From positions 1-62,230 of the forward strand of contig NZ_JAHPRO010000021.1 of the NCBI RefSeq assembly GCF_025562455.1: a stretch of 62,230 nucleotides of DNA, read 5' to 3'. Shown one piece after another: positions 19,435 to 28,922 of the stretch (positions within the stretch are counted from its first letter, which is position 1; each line of letters starts with the position of its first letter). Both the position numbers and the translations under genes were made by a program. The stretch is from Acinetobacter sp. WU_MDCI_Axc73 (GTDB taxonomy: Bacteria > Pseudomonadota > Gammaproteobacteria > Pseudomonadales > Moraxellaceae). Under the pieces are notes generated by a model. The model saw only the letters and a program-made list of their open reading frames with translations. It was not told the origin of the DNA and did not search any database.

Positions 19435-20820
19435 TTAAGACATCAGCAAACGGGAGAACTTTTCAGGCATATGCTCTGCCCAGTAAATTTGATGTTGTGA
19501 TTGTTTGAAAATGCCTTGTTGTTCCAGCCAAGCTGTAAACTCAGGTGCAGGTTCTAAGCCTAATAATTGACGTACATACAGCGCATCATGAAACGACGTG
19601 GTCTGATAATTCAGCATTACATCATCTGAACCAGGAATTCCCATAATAAAATTAATTCCGGCATTACCTAGTAAAGTCAGTAAAATATCCATATCGTCCT
19701 GATCAGCATCCGCATGGTTGGTGTAGCAAATATCACAGCCCATCGGAACACCCAATAATTTGCCACAAAAATGATCTTCCAAACCTGCTCGGATAATTTG
19801 CTTGCCGTTATAAAGATATTCAGGCCCAATGAAGCCAACTACAGTATTAACCAATAGCGGTTTATATTTTCTGGCAACGGCATAAGTACGAGCTTCAATC
19901 GTCTGCTGATCGACCCCAAAATGAGCATTACTGGATAAAGCACTGCCCTGACCTGTTTCAAAGTACATGACATTTTGCCCCAAAGTTCCACGTTTTAAAT
20001 TTAAAGCTGCCTCATAACCTTCCTGTAAAACAGAAAGAGAAATACCAAAGGCTTCATTGGCCTGTTGCGTTCCTGCAATAGACTGAAACATTAAATCAAT
20101 CGGCACACCTCGATTTGCCAATTCAATCCCCGAAGTGACATGCGTTAAAACGCAAGACTGTGTTGGAATTTCATAGTGCTGAATCACATGATCCAGCAAT
20201 TTCAACAGCTCAGATAAATTTTGTAAATTATCAGTCGCAGGATTAATCCCAATCACCGCATCACCATTGCCATACATTAAACCATCCAAAATACTGGCCG
20301 AAATTCCAAGCAGATCATCAGTGGGATGATTCGGTTGTAAACGAGTGGATAAATGTCCTTTCAGACCGATGGTATTTCTAAATTGGGTAATGACCTGACA
20401 TTTTTTTGCAACCAAAATCAAATCCTGATTACGCATGATCTTACTCACCGCAGCGACCATTTCAGGAGTGAGTCCAGTTGCCAACTCAGTCAGCTTTTCA
20501 GTGGTAGCGTCAGCAGAAAGTAACCAATTCCGAAAATCACCTACGGTAAAGTGTGATACAGGGTAAAACGCCAAAGCATCATGTTCATCAATAATTAAAC
20601 GCGTGATTTCATCCTGTTCATACGCTATCACCGTTTCATTCAAAAAATGTTTGAGCGGTAGATCAGCTAAAGCCATTTGTGCTGCGACACGTTCTGTTGC
20701 ATCCTTTGCCGCCACACCAGCCAATTGATCTCCAGAACGTTCAGGTGTTGCTTTTGCCAATAATGTTTTTAAATCCTTAAACACATATCGCTGCTGGGCA
20801 ACAATAATTTCAAATGACAT
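19435..20820 (-). CDS. eutB: Ethanolamine ammonia-lyase large subunit EutB
   Basis: This 461-residue catalytic subunit forms a TIM barrel that binds ethanolamine and the cobalamin cofactor. Characteristic segments are KIMRNQDLILVAKKCQ, GHLSTRLQPNHPTDD, GDAVIGINPATDN, MYFETGQGSALSSNAH and PMGCDICYTNHADADQDDMD. Length is normal. A strong GGGGGA ribosome site precedes the ATG, 11 nt after the permease stop. No eutA reactivase, microcompartment shell gene or eutR regulator is nearby, so this is the cytosolic, minimal type of ethanolamine use. Confidence 0.96.
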   Translation of the reverse strand: MSFEIIVAQQRYVFKDLKTLLAKATPERSGDQLAGVAAKDATERVAAQMALADLPLKHFLNETVIAYEQDEITRLIIDEHDALAFYPVSHFTVGDFRNWLLSADATTEKLTELATGLTPEMVAAVSKIMRNQDLILVAKKCQVITQFRNTIGLKGHLSTRLQPNHPTDDLLGISASILDGLMYGNGDAVIGINPATDNLQNLSELLKLLDHVIQHYEIPTQSCVLTHVTSGIELANRGVPIDLMFQSIAGTQQANEAFGISLSVLQEGYEAALNLKRGTLGQNVMYFETGQGSALSSNAHFGVDQQTIEARTYAVARKYKPLLVNTVVGFIGPEYLYNGKQIIRAGLEDHFCGKLLGVPMGCDICYTNHADADQDDMDILLTLLGNAGINFIMGIPGSDDVMLNYQTTSFHDALYVRQLLGLEPAPEFTAWLEQQGIFKQSQHQIYWAEHMPEKFSRLLMS

Positions 20821-20831
20821 GACAATTCCCC

Positions 20832-22280
20832 CTAGCGTAAGTCTTCTTCAGCCGATTTAATATTGGCAAACTCTTCTTCAGGCGTACCTGTTACTAAATG
20901 ATGTCGACTATAAAACATAAAATATAAAATAAACGCCACATAAATCGCTGCTGCCATCAACCAGACTTTAGGATTCACTAAAAAACCTGCCACCACTGCT
21001 ATTGCTGATAAAATCAGTGCAATAGATGCAGTGATGATCCCACCTGGAGCTTTATAAGGACGAGATAAATTTGGTCGTGAAATTTTGAGTTTGATATAAG
21101 ACAGCATCATGAACACATAAGAAAGCGTTGCACCAAAAACAGCCATTAAAATGAGTAAATCACCTTCACCAGATAAAGATAATAAAAAGCCAATGATGCC
21201 AGGTATAATAATTGCCCAATGTGGAGTTTTATTTTTATTGGTCAAGGATAACTTTTTAGGTAAATAGCCTGCACGAGACAGTGCGAAGATTTGTCGTGAA
21301 TAGGCATAAATAATTGAAAAGAAACTTGCAATTAGCCCTGCTAAACCAACAAAATTAACAAAACTTGCTAACCATGTATTTTGACCATAAATAGCAACCA
21401 AAGCATCCACCAAAGGCGCGCCAGAGGCCTTTAATTGATCTGCACCTGCTGCACCGACCCCTAAAAATAAAATCAGCATGGCAAATGTCGCCAAAATCAA
21501 CATGGAGCCAATCAAACCGCGTGGTAATGATTTCGCTGGATCTTTCGCCTCTTCTGCAGCTAATGGAACGCCTTCAACTGCCAAGAAAAACCAGATAGCA
21601 TAAGGTACTGCCGCCCAAATTCCGATATAACCCATGGGCAAGAAACGATTCGCCCCTACATGGTCGGTGACTGCAATATTAAATAAATTGGTGCTATTAA
21701 AATGTGGAATCATTGCGATAATAAAGACAAACAACGCAACACAAGCAACGGCGGTGATAACAAACATAATTTTAAGTGCTTCGCCTGCGCCTTTTAAATG
21801 AATTCCCATAAAGACCAAATAACAAACTAAATAGACGATCCATCCACCAATGCCAAATAAAGATTCACAATACGCCCCAATGAATACTGCAATCGCAGCA
21901 GGCGCAATGGCATACTCAATCAGAATCGCCGTTCCTGTCAGATAACCTCCCAATGGTCCAAAAGCTGTACGGGCAAAACTGTAGCCACCTCCTGCCGTAG
22001 GTAGCATGGTTGACATTTCCGACATGGCAAGACACATACATAAATACATGATAGCGACAACTACAGTGGCAATAAACATGCCACCCCAGCCCCCTTGTGC
22101 GAGACCAAAATTCCAGCCTGCGAAATCCCCAGAAATTACATAAGCCACGCCTAATCCAACCAGAAGAATCCAGCCGACTGCACCCTGTTTTAACTGCCTT
22201 TGAGCAAAATATTCATGATGCTTTTTATGTTCATCTTGAGACGAAGGAATATCACTTGCAATGGATTTGGTTTCTGACAT
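20832..22280 (-). CDS. eat: Ethanolamine permease (APC superfamily)
   Basis: This 482-residue inner-membrane transporter has about 12 hydrophobic segments and the APC-type opening KQGAVGWILLVGLGVAYVISGDFAGWNFGLAQGGWGG, characteristic of the Eat ethanolamine permease group. It is the first gene of the eat > eutB > eutC unit, which supports ethanolamine as substrate. The ATG at 22280 (MSETKSIAS) is preferred; the frame continues to 22301 through a run of TTTCTCA direct repeats with no better ribosome site. Confidence 0.92.
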   Translation of the reverse strand: MSETKSIASDIPSSQDEHKKHHEYFAQRQLKQGAVGWILLVGLGVAYVISGDFAGWNFGLAQGGWGGMFIATVVVAIMYLCMCLAMSEMSTMLPTAGGGYSFARTAFGPLGGYLTGTAILIEYAIAPAAIAVFIGAYCESLFGIGGWIVYLVCYLVFMGIHLKGAGEALKIMFVITAVACVALFVFIIAMIPHFNSTNLFNIAVTDHVGANRFLPMGYIGIWAAVPYAIWFFLAVEGVPLAAEEAKDPAKSLPRGLIGSMLILATFAMLILFLGVGAAGADQLKASGAPLVDALVAIYGQNTWLASFVNFVGLAGLIASFFSIIYAYSRQIFALSRAGYLPKKLSLTNKNKTPHWAIIIPGIIGFLLSLSGEGDLLILMAVFGATLSYVFMMLSYIKLKISRPNLSRPYKAPGGIITASIALILSAIAVVAGFLVNPKVWLMAAAIYVAFILYFMFYSRHHLVTGTPEEEFANIKSAEEDLR

Positions 22281-22528
22281 GTGCTGTTTCTCATTTCTCA
22301 TTTCTCATTTTTATGAGAATAAGCAAGCATAATTCATACCAGATATTTGTAATTTAATCTTCTAAGGCATATAAAGTGTAGAAAGTACACCATTCAAATA
22401 TGTGTTGAATCCACAAAGATAAGAAGAAATTGATCAAGCCCATCATTTTATAAAAAAATACTGAACATGATTTGCTTCTTTTGAACAATTCAGGCTATGG
22501 TAATAAAAAACATTGGGTTCTTGAGAAT

Positions 22529-23569
22529 ATGTCAATTTTACAGCAACTTGAAATTAAGCATCCTATTCTATTAGCCCCCATGGCAGGTGTTTCAACCCCA
22601 GAACTGGCAGCCGAGGTCTCTAACTCTGGTGGATTAGGTTCTTTGGGTTTAGGAGCAAGTAGCATTAGCTCTGCTAGAGAACAAATACTTCAGACTCAAG
22701 CGCTTACAGATGCGCCATTTCAAGTGAATTTTTTTTGTCATCAATCTCAAATTTTAAATGAGCAAGAAGCTCAACGCTGGAACGACTATCTAAAACCAGA
22801 ATTTGAACGTTTTAATGCAACGCCACCTCAAACACTTAACTGTATTTATCCAAGCTTCTTAGACAATGATGATTTTTTAAATCTAATACTAGAAACCCAA
22901 CCTAAAGCAGTCAGCTTTCATTTTGGTATTCCATCTACACATCAGATACAAGCGTTAAAAAATAGTGGAATCATAACTTTAGTTTCAGCCACTAATTTGA
23001 CCGAAGCCAAAGCGATTGAAGCTGCGGGAATTGACATAATTATTGCACAGGGGATTGAAGCAGGTGGACATCGTGGAATATTCAATCCTGATATGGATGG
23101 TGCAGTGAGAACAGCTGATCTAGTACAACTCATTACTCAGCATTGTAAAAAGCCTGTGATCGCATCTGGCGGTGTTATGAATGGTCACCAAGCTAAACAA
23201 CATATGAATTTGGGCGCACAGGCTGTTCAATTAGGCACAGCTTTTGTGCAATGTAAAACATCAAATGCGAATGCAGCTTATCGTCAAGCATTGCTGAATC
23301 AGCCACTTACACAAATCACATCCAGTATTTCTGGTCGACCTGCACGCGGCATTATTAATCATTGGCACACACAAATTGACCACCCTGAACGGCCATCTGC
23401 ACCTGCTTATCCCTATACTTACGACCTTGCAAAACAGCTACATACTATCGCCAGCCAACAAGGTGATCATGGTTTTGGTGCTTTTTGGGCAGGCAGTCAT
23501 GTCGCCCAAATACGTGAGATGGAAGCCAGAGACTTAATCAATCAACTAATTTTAGAAATGTCTGCATAA
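22529..23569 (+). CDS. NAD(P)H-dependent flavin oxidoreductase, nitronate monooxygenase-like
   Basis: This 346-residue FMN TIM-barrel enzyme resembles class I nitronate monooxygenases. Visible motifs are PILLAPMAGVSTPELAAEVS, IIAQGIEAGGHRG (with the conserved catalytic His) and IASGGVMNG for phosphate binding. The ATG at 22529 (MSILQQLEIKHP) fits family N-termini; the frame reaches 22472 without support. It is divergent from the ethanolamine operon and convergent with the DinB-fold gene. Substrate could be alkyl nitronates such as propionate 3-nitronate, but other ene-reductase-like roles remain possible. Confidence 0.88.
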   Translation: MSILQQLEIKHPILLAPMAGVSTPELAAEVSNSGGLGSLGLGASSISSAREQILQTQALTDAPFQVNFFCHQSQILNEQEAQRWNDYLKPEFERFNATPPQTLNCIYPSFLDNDDFLNLILETQPKAVSFHFGIPSTHQIQALKNSGIITLVSATNLTEAKAIEAAGIDIIIAQGIEAGGHRGIFNPDMDGAVRTADLVQLITQHCKKPVIASGGVMNGHQAKQHMNLGAQAVQLGTAFVQCKTSNANAAYRQALLNQPLTQITSSISGRPARGIINHWHTQIDHPERPSAPAYPYTYDLAKQLHTIASQQGDHGFGAFWAGSHVAQIREMEARDLINQLILEMSA

Positions 23570-23595
23570 AAGCTTGAATATTGGTCATGAAAAAA

Positions 23596-24117
23596 TTATG
23601 AATGTCTTTCCACCAACATATAAACGAGATCTAACACCGGAGATTCATAACCGAGCGCTGTGAGTGCCGCTGTAATTTGGCCGCGGTGATGTGTCCCATG
23701 ATTAAATACATGCAGTAAAGTGGCGGCATAAGGTAAACATTTTTGCTCACCCGATGTAGTTTGATAATTCAAATCACCATTGAGTGTGATCTCATCTAAA
23801 GACTCAATCAAAGGTATCCAATTCGTGCTTTTGATCTCAAGTTGATTAAGTAAGTCTACAAGATCAGTTTCCACAATTGCATTTAATGCTAAACGTGGTG
23901 AAATTGACTGTGAAAATCTTAGGTACCAAATATGATGCTCACCAACCAGAAGATGATTTAAGGTACCGAATATGCTCTTAAAGAACAGACCAACATCACG
24001 CTGCATCTCTGTATTGGAGACTTTTCTTAATGTAGTGATCAATCGATGCGTCGCCCAAACATTATACTCAGCCATCAATAGAAGACTTTCTTTGGTTATT
24101 TTATAATGATCTGACAT
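23596..24117 (-). CDS. DinB family protein
   Basis: This 173-residue four-helix protein of the DinB/YfiT-like metal-binding fold opens with LLMAEYNVWATHRLITTLRKV. The three metal-ligand histidines are expected in LVGEHHIWYL and HGTHHRGQITAAL. The family includes thiol transferases and many proteins of unknown function; the Bacillus DinB name refers to damage induction and not to DNA polymerase IV. It ends 14 nt before the dusB reading frame begins on the same strand: dusB lies downstream of it? No: dusB is upstream, so the two may be co-transcribed with dusB first. Confidence 0.87.
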   Translation of the reverse strand: MSDHYKITKESLLLMAEYNVWATHRLITTLRKVSNTEMQRDVGLFFKSIFGTLNHLLVGEHHIWYLRFSQSISPRLALNAIVETDLVDLLNQLEIKSTNWIPLIESLDEITLNGDLNYQTTSGEQKCLPYAATLLHVFNHGTHHRGQITAALTALGYESPVLDLVYMLVERHS

Positions 24118-24131
24118 CTACTTCATCTCTT

Positions 24132-25178
24132 TCAATCCATCGACAATAAATTGATCTGTTCAATTTGTACATCACTCATGATATTCCCTTGCTCGAGTAA
24201 TTGATTAAAATAATTTTCAACCACCTGAGCCTGTTGATGCGTACTTTCAACTTTATACATATTTTGGCGAAACTCGTTGCTTGAGCGTAAACCTTTGGTG
24301 TACCAAGCAATATGTTTACGGGCAATACGACAACCCGAATATTCTCCATAAAATTGATATAATTCCTCTAAATGCCCCAGCAAAACTTGTTTCACTTCAG
24401 CAATATCAGGTGCTGCCAGATGTTCACCTGTTTTTAGGTAATGTGCAATTTCTCGAAATATCCACGGACGACCCTGTGCAGCACGCCCAATCATGATCGC
24501 ATCTGCGCCAGTATAATCTAATACAAATTTAGCTTTTTCAGGGCTATCAATATCACCATTGGCAATTAAAGGAATATTGATCAACGATTTTACCTGTTTA
24601 ATCAAATCGTAACGCGCAGTATTTAAATACATGTCCTCACGAGTGCGACCATGCAATGCTAACGCAGCGATACCCGCTTGCTCCGCACGTTGAGCAACTC
24701 TTAAAATATTTTCCTCACCATTTAAAAAACCCAGACGAGTCTTTAAGGTAACAGGAACATCAACTGCAGCAACAACAACATCTAAGATACGCGCAACAAG
24801 ATCTTCATCTTGTAGCAAAGCCGAACCTGCGAGTTTATTGCATACTTTCTTGGCAGGACAGCCCATATTAATATCAATAATTTGAGCACCATTGGCAACC
24901 TGATAACGTGCGGCTTCTGCAAGTTGTTCAGGATCAGATCCTGCAATTTGAGCAGAAATAGGAGCAAGTTCTCCATCAAAATTGGCACGATATAAGCTTT
25001 TTTTCGTCATACGCAGCGTTTTATCTGCGGTCATCATTTCATTGACCGCATGCCCTGCTCCAAAATATTTGCATAGCGAACGAAATGGACGGTCAGTGAC
25101 TCCTGCCATAGGCGCGACCCAGATCTGAGTACGTTTGGATGAATCAAATAATTCTGCAATTACTGGGTTTTTACTCAA
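24132..25178 (-). CDS. dusB: tRNA-dihydrouridine synthase B
   Basis: This 348-residue FMN enzyme reduces specific uridines in the tRNA D-loop with NADPH. Motifs in order are WVAPMAGVTDRPFRSLC, INMGCPAKKVCNKLAGSALL (catalytic Cys region), LKTRLGF, LHGRTRE, ANGDI and MIGRAAQGRPWIF. The C-terminal helical tRNA-binding part is present. In enterobacteria dusB precedes fis; here it is followed by the DinB-fold gene 14 nt downstream. Confidence 0.95.
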   Translation of the reverse strand: MSKNPVIAELFDSSKRTQIWVAPMAGVTDRPFRSLCKYFGAGHAVNEMMTADKTLRMTKKSLYRANFDGELAPISAQIAGSDPEQLAEAARYQVANGAQIIDINMGCPAKKVCNKLAGSALLQDEDLVARILDVVVAAVDVPVTLKTRLGFLNGEENILRVAQRAEQAGIAALALHGRTREDMYLNTARYDLIKQVKSLINIPLIANGDIDSPEKAKFVLDYTGADAIMIGRAAQGRPWIFREIAHYLKTGEHLAAPDIAEVKQVLLGHLEELYQFYGEYSGCRIARKHIAWYTKGLRSSNEFRQNMYKVESTHQQAQVVENYFNQLLEQGNIMSDVQIEQINLLSMD

Positions 25179-25712
25179 TTTTCACTTTTCCATCTTCAGT
25201 CACACGTTCACAGTATATCGACTAGTCTTATGGGTTTAGGGAGCTATATCTACACCAATTTTTTTGGTGAGTCTCCATATTATACGAGTAATAACACCTG
25301 ATACCAAGGCTGTAGATAAAACCCATTAAGGAGTGCGAGTCAGGATCTAAACCCATCTACTCTATAAGTCTCAAGAAATCTTAAAAATTTGATTGAAAAA
25401 TAGGCTGGTGAAACTGTAGATAAATTTCCCTATAGTCAAAGCGATATTGCAAGACCAAATAAATATAAAAATTTTGATGTATAAAACACAATAAATTTAA
25501 TAGCTTAATACGAATATGGCTATAGGAAAGTACGGCAGTTGATCCGTTTAAAAATCAATTTAATCTGAATATGAAGTTAGTTTCACCCACAAACTTTCAC
25601 GCTATTTGTGGGTAAAAAATATAGAAAATTCAAATATGCATAGAAACGATAAATATCATTGCACAAACTGAATAATATATTTAAGTATCACATAGGCACA
25701 AACGATAATTCA
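25179..25712. other. Intergenic region between dusB and the trigonelline-type cluster
   Basis: This 534-nt AT-rich stretch has no convincing gene. It contains ATGGGTTTAG near 25232 and its complement CTAAACCCAT near 25354 plus a related AAAACCCATTAAG between them, so a loose inverted-repeat set is present. Short open stretches on both strands are interrupted by stops and look at best like decayed coding sequence. It marks the boundary between the conserved dusB region and the accessory catabolic block. Confidence 0.5.
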
Positions 25713-26102
25713 TTATGCGATATTTTCTTGCTCATATTCTTTAATCGCTTCCTTGGCAATACGAAAACTATCAACAGCCGCCGGTACACCACAGTAAATT
25801 GCAACTTGTAATAATACTTCACGAATTTTTTCTTTAGGCACGCCATTACGTAATGCACCTTTCACATGCAATTTAAGTTCATGTGGTCGATTAAGAGCAG
25901 AAATCATAGCCAGATTAATCAAACTACGTTCAGGCTTACTCAACTCATCACGTCCCCAAACTGCTCCCCAACAATATTCCGTCACTAATTCCTGTAAAGG
26001 CAAATTAAAGTCGTCGGCATTGTTAATGGAATTATTGACGTATTCCTCACCTAGCACCTGCTTGCGAATCGCTAGACCTTTTTCAAATTTTTCGTTGTTC
26101 AT
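25713..26102 (-). CDS. Carboxymuconolactone decarboxylase family protein (PcaC-like)
   Basis: This 129-residue helical protein closely follows the 4-carboxymuconolactone decarboxylase pattern: TEYCWGAVWGRDELSKPERSL, NLAMISALNRPHELKLHV and QVAIYCGVPAAVDSFRIAKEA. PcaC decarboxylates gamma-carboxymuconolactone in protocatechuate breakdown. No other pca gene is present, so here it likely acts on another intermediate or as an AhpD-like helper within the trigonelline-type cluster. Its ATG directly abuts the tgnE stop and a GGAGG lies inside the end of tgnE, so it is translationally coupled. Confidence 0.88.
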   Translation of the reverse strand: MNNEKFEKGLAIRKQVLGEEYVNNSINNADDFNLPLQELVTEYCWGAVWGRDELSKPERSLINLAMISALNRPHELKLHVKGALRNGVPKEKIREVLLQVAIYCGVPAAVDSFRIAKEAIKEYEQENIA

Positions 26103-27554
26103 TTAAATGCCTCCAAATAAGGTATATTTAATTTCTAGATAATCTTCCATGCCATATTTTGAACCTTCACGCCCCAGACCGGAAGATTTAATTCCGCCAA
26201 ATGGAGCAACTTCATTGGAAATTAAACCTTTATTGATCCCAACCATACCGTATTCCAATTGTTCACTCATACGCCAAGCACGCCCTAAATCTTGTGTATA
26301 ACAATAAGCAGCTAAGCCAAATTCAGTTGCATTCGCCATCTCAATCGCTTGTTGTTCAGTGTCAAATTTGAAAATTGCCGCCAAAGGACCAAATGTTTCT
26401 TGTGTGGCAACATCCATTTCTGAGGTAACATCGGCAATAATCGTAGGTTGATAGAATAAATCTCCAGCGTGATGGCGCTGACCACCTGTAATCAAACGTG
26501 CGGATTTGGTTAGAGCATCGGCCACATGTGCCTCAACTTTTTTCACTGCATTTTCATTAATCAATGGGCCAATCTCATTGCCCTGCTCCAAGCCATTCCC
26601 AATTGCAAATGCTGCTACTTTTTCTTGTAATGCAGTTATAAATTTTTCGTAGATACCAGCCTGAACTAGAAATCGGTTGACGCAAACACAGGTTTGTCCC
26701 GCATTTCGATATTTTGCAATCAACGCCCCATCTATTGCAGCGTCTAAATCTGCATCATCAAACACAATAAATGGCGCATTGCCCCCTAATTCTAGAGAAA
26801 CCTTTTTTAGGGTTTTCGCAGAACGTTGATACAATAATTTGCCTACAGGTGTAGAACCAGTAAAGGTAAATTTACGCACATCGTCACTTTCAAAAATGGC
26901 ATCTCCAATGCTGATGGCATCTCCTGTAATCACACTAAAAATTTCTCCAGGCACTCCCGCCTGTACCGCTAGATCAACCAAAGCCAAAGCGGTAAATGGG
27001 GTTTCAGGTGCAGGCTTTACTATACACGGACAACCTGCTGCCAATGCGGGCCCTACCTTACGCGTAATCATAGCCGCAGGGAAATTCCACGGCGTAATTG
27101 CAGCAACCACGCCAATGGGTTGTTTAGTGACCATGATCCGCGCATCTGGATAAGGACTCGGAATAACATCACCATAAACACGCTTGGCTTCTTCTGCAAA
27201 CCATTCAATAAAACTGGCTGCATAGAGAATTTCCCCTCTCGCCTCAGCAAGTGGTTTACCCTGTTCACTGGTTAGAATAAATGCCAACTCATCTGCATGC
27301 TGTACCATCAGATCAAACCATTTTTTTAAAATAATAGAGCGATCTTTAGCAGTTTTATTTTTCCATGCAGCCCAGCCATGAACCGCGGCCTGAATAGCGC
27401 GTTGCGCTTCGGCTTTTCCCATATTGGGTACAGTGCCAATGATTTCTTGTGTTGCTGGATTATAAATATCAGAAGTTTGTTGATTATCGGCATTACACCA
27501 TTGTCCAGCAACGAAGGCTTGCTGGTGAAATAGGGGCATTTGATTGAGTTGCAT
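26103..27554 (-). CDS. tgnE: NAD(P)-dependent succinate-semialdehyde dehydrogenase
   Basis: This 483-residue aldehyde dehydrogenase is of GabD type. It shows TPWNFPAAMITRKVGPALAAGC, KFTFTGSTPVGKLLY (cofactor site), LELGGNAPFIVF (catalytic Glu) and NAGQTCVCVNRF (catalytic Cys). It oxidises succinate semialdehyde to succinate. In the trigonelline pathway of A. baylyi the equivalent enzyme is TgnE, which handles the semialdehyde released by TgnD. A near-copy of the cluster's palindromic operator lies about 105 bp upstream. It is the first gene of tgnE > CMD-like. Confidence 0.85.
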   Translation of the reverse strand: MQLNQMPLFHQQAFVAGQWCNADNQQTSDIYNPATQEIIGTVPNMGKAEAQRAIQAAVHGWAAWKNKTAKDRSIILKKWFDLMVQHADELAFILTSEQGKPLAEARGEILYAASFIEWFAEEAKRVYGDVIPSPYPDARIMVTKQPIGVVAAITPWNFPAAMITRKVGPALAAGCPCIVKPAPETPFTALALVDLAVQAGVPGEIFSVITGDAISIGDAIFESDDVRKFTFTGSTPVGKLLYQRSAKTLKKVSLELGGNAPFIVFDDADLDAAIDGALIAKYRNAGQTCVCVNRFLVQAGIYEKFITALQEKVAAFAIGNGLEQGNEIGPLINENAVKKVEAHVADALTKSARLITGGQRHHAGDLFYQPTIIADVTSEMDVATQETFGPLAAIFKFDTEQQAIEMANATEFGLAAYCYTQDLGRAWRMSEQLEYGMVGINKGLISNEVAPFGGIKSSGLGREGSKYGMEDYLEIKYTLFGGI

Positions 27555-27658
27555 AAATCACCTTTGTGTACAGATTCAACCATTTTTGTCATTTCAAAAT
27601 GATTGATGATGTAATTTTTGATCTGATTTAGCCATTTTCTCAGCAATGGCTAAACCTC

Positions 27659-27680
27659 TTGTATTATGGCATACCAAAAA
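27659..27680. promoter_or_regulatory. Degenerate copy of the cluster palindrome, upstream of tgnE
   Basis: TTGTATTATGGCATACCA matches 17 of 18 positions of the left and central part of the perfect palindrome at 35522-35545; the right arm has decayed. It lies between the porin and tgnE, about 105 bp before the tgnE start, as expected for a second binding site of the same GntR regulator. Confidence 0.65.
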
Positions 27681-27725
27681 ATTACTGAAAAAATTTTTCG
27701 GTTGCCCGAATGTTATGAAACGCTT

Positions 27726-28898
27726 TTAGAAGTAATAGAACAAAGTTAAATTCAGTAATTTGTTCCATTTACCATCATCACCTTGAGCCAAAGACGTTGA
27801 GGTTCCCCCAATAAACGGATCATTTTTACCCATAATATATTCAGCTACCAGTGACAATTGCTTATGGTCAATACTAACACCCAAAATATTACGTGTAGAA
27901 TCCTTTGCTCCGTCCATGTCCTTGTTATAACGACTATGCATGATATAAGGGGTAATATTACCAATCTTGCCGATATTCTTAAATGTGTAACCTGCATCTA
28001 TGGTGTAGTAATGAGCATCATTGGCGACTTGATATTCACTATCATAAGAACCCATTAATGACGCTTCGGGATGTCTTAGATCTTTGTTGTCGACCTTATT
28101 TTTACCGCCCGTAAGGGTCACATTGAATTGATCGTAATTGGCTTTAGCAAACATAGCCCATGCCTTACGTCGACCTGTTTCATCTGTAATTTTATTATCA
28201 ATATCGGATATCCAGTAAGAAGCGCCGATTTGCGTATTTAGTCCATCAACACCAAGGGGAATATCCTGTGCAATACGCCCAATCCACATATTCTTTTCTT
28301 CCAGATCCGTTTGAGTTGGATCATCAGAGCGAACATAGTTTGCTGTGTAACGTCCTGAATCCGGAGTATACTGACCTGAGTAATGCCCCCCATCAATAGC
28401 AAAATATCCAATATCAAATTTGGTAGCAGTCGCCAATTCAGCATGATAGTTGACACCAAGATTATGTACATCTTCCAGACCAGCCGTGGTATTCATGCTG
28501 CCATATAAGCTATTTCCCCAAAATCGTCCAGGACCAAATGGAATAGGCTGCATGCCGACTACAACCTGATCTGTTTGATTTAGATGGTAGCCCATATAAG
28601 CATCAATCATTGAGGAAAAATCACATAGCTTTTCATATTGGTAACATCGGTATTCTGCATGACCGAATAAATCACCACGCACATAATCGAGTTTGAGTTG
28701 CGCTGCATCAAAACGAATTTTTTGATCATCCGCATCTTCGCCATAATGCTTAAACTGGTAATTTCCTCGAACATAGCCGGATACAGTTAATTGACCCGAG
28801 TCACTGTTGCTCTCACCAAAACTAATCCCGGCAAAACTAGGTGTATTTATCACTATAAATATTGAAGCAAGTGTAAGCTGTATATTACTTCTCTTCAT
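27726..28898 (-). CDS. Outer-membrane porin of the trigonelline-type cluster
   Basis: This 390-residue protein has a signal peptide (cleavage after about residue 23, INTPSFA) and alternating beta-strand sequence throughout, ending in the aromatic LNLTLFYYF expected of an outer-membrane barrel. It resembles the phosphate-selective porin O/P and DcaP-like groups. Cys residues in YRCYQYEKLCDF could form a loop disulfide. It lies 24 nt downstream of the permease, so outer and inner membrane transporters are co-transcribed. Substrate specificity is inferred from the neighbours. Confidence 0.82.
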   Translation of the reverse strand: MKRSNIQLTLASIFIVINTPSFAGISFGESNSDSGQLTVSGYVRGNYQFKHYGEDADDQKIRFDAAQLKLDYVRGDLFGHAEYRCYQYEKLCDFSSMIDAYMGYHLNQTDQVVVGMQPIPFGPGRFWGNSLYGSMNTTAGLEDVHNLGVNYHAELATATKFDIGYFAIDGGHYSGQYTPDSGRYTANYVRSDDPTQTDLEEKNMWIGRIAQDIPLGVDGLNTQIGASYWISDIDNKITDETGRRKAWAMFAKANYDQFNVTLTGGKNKVDNKDLRHPEASLMGSYDSEYQVANDAHYYTIDAGYTFKNIGKIGNITPYIMHSRYNKDMDGAKDSTRNILGVSIDHKQLSLVAEYIMGKNDPFIGGTSTSLAQGDDGKWNKLLNLTLFYYF

Positions 28899-28922
28899 GA
28901 ACTGAATCCTTTCTCGTCATGT

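Noticed and set aside
24118..24131. DinB-fold gene as first gene of a unit with dusB
   Set aside because: Both are on the minus strand, so dusB is transcribed first and the DinB-fold gene follows it; any co-transcription runs from dusB.
26839..27153. Open frame of 104 codons on the plus strand inside the tgnE-like gene
   Set aside because: It is a shadow of the conserved dehydrogenase frame, without a plausible start or family.
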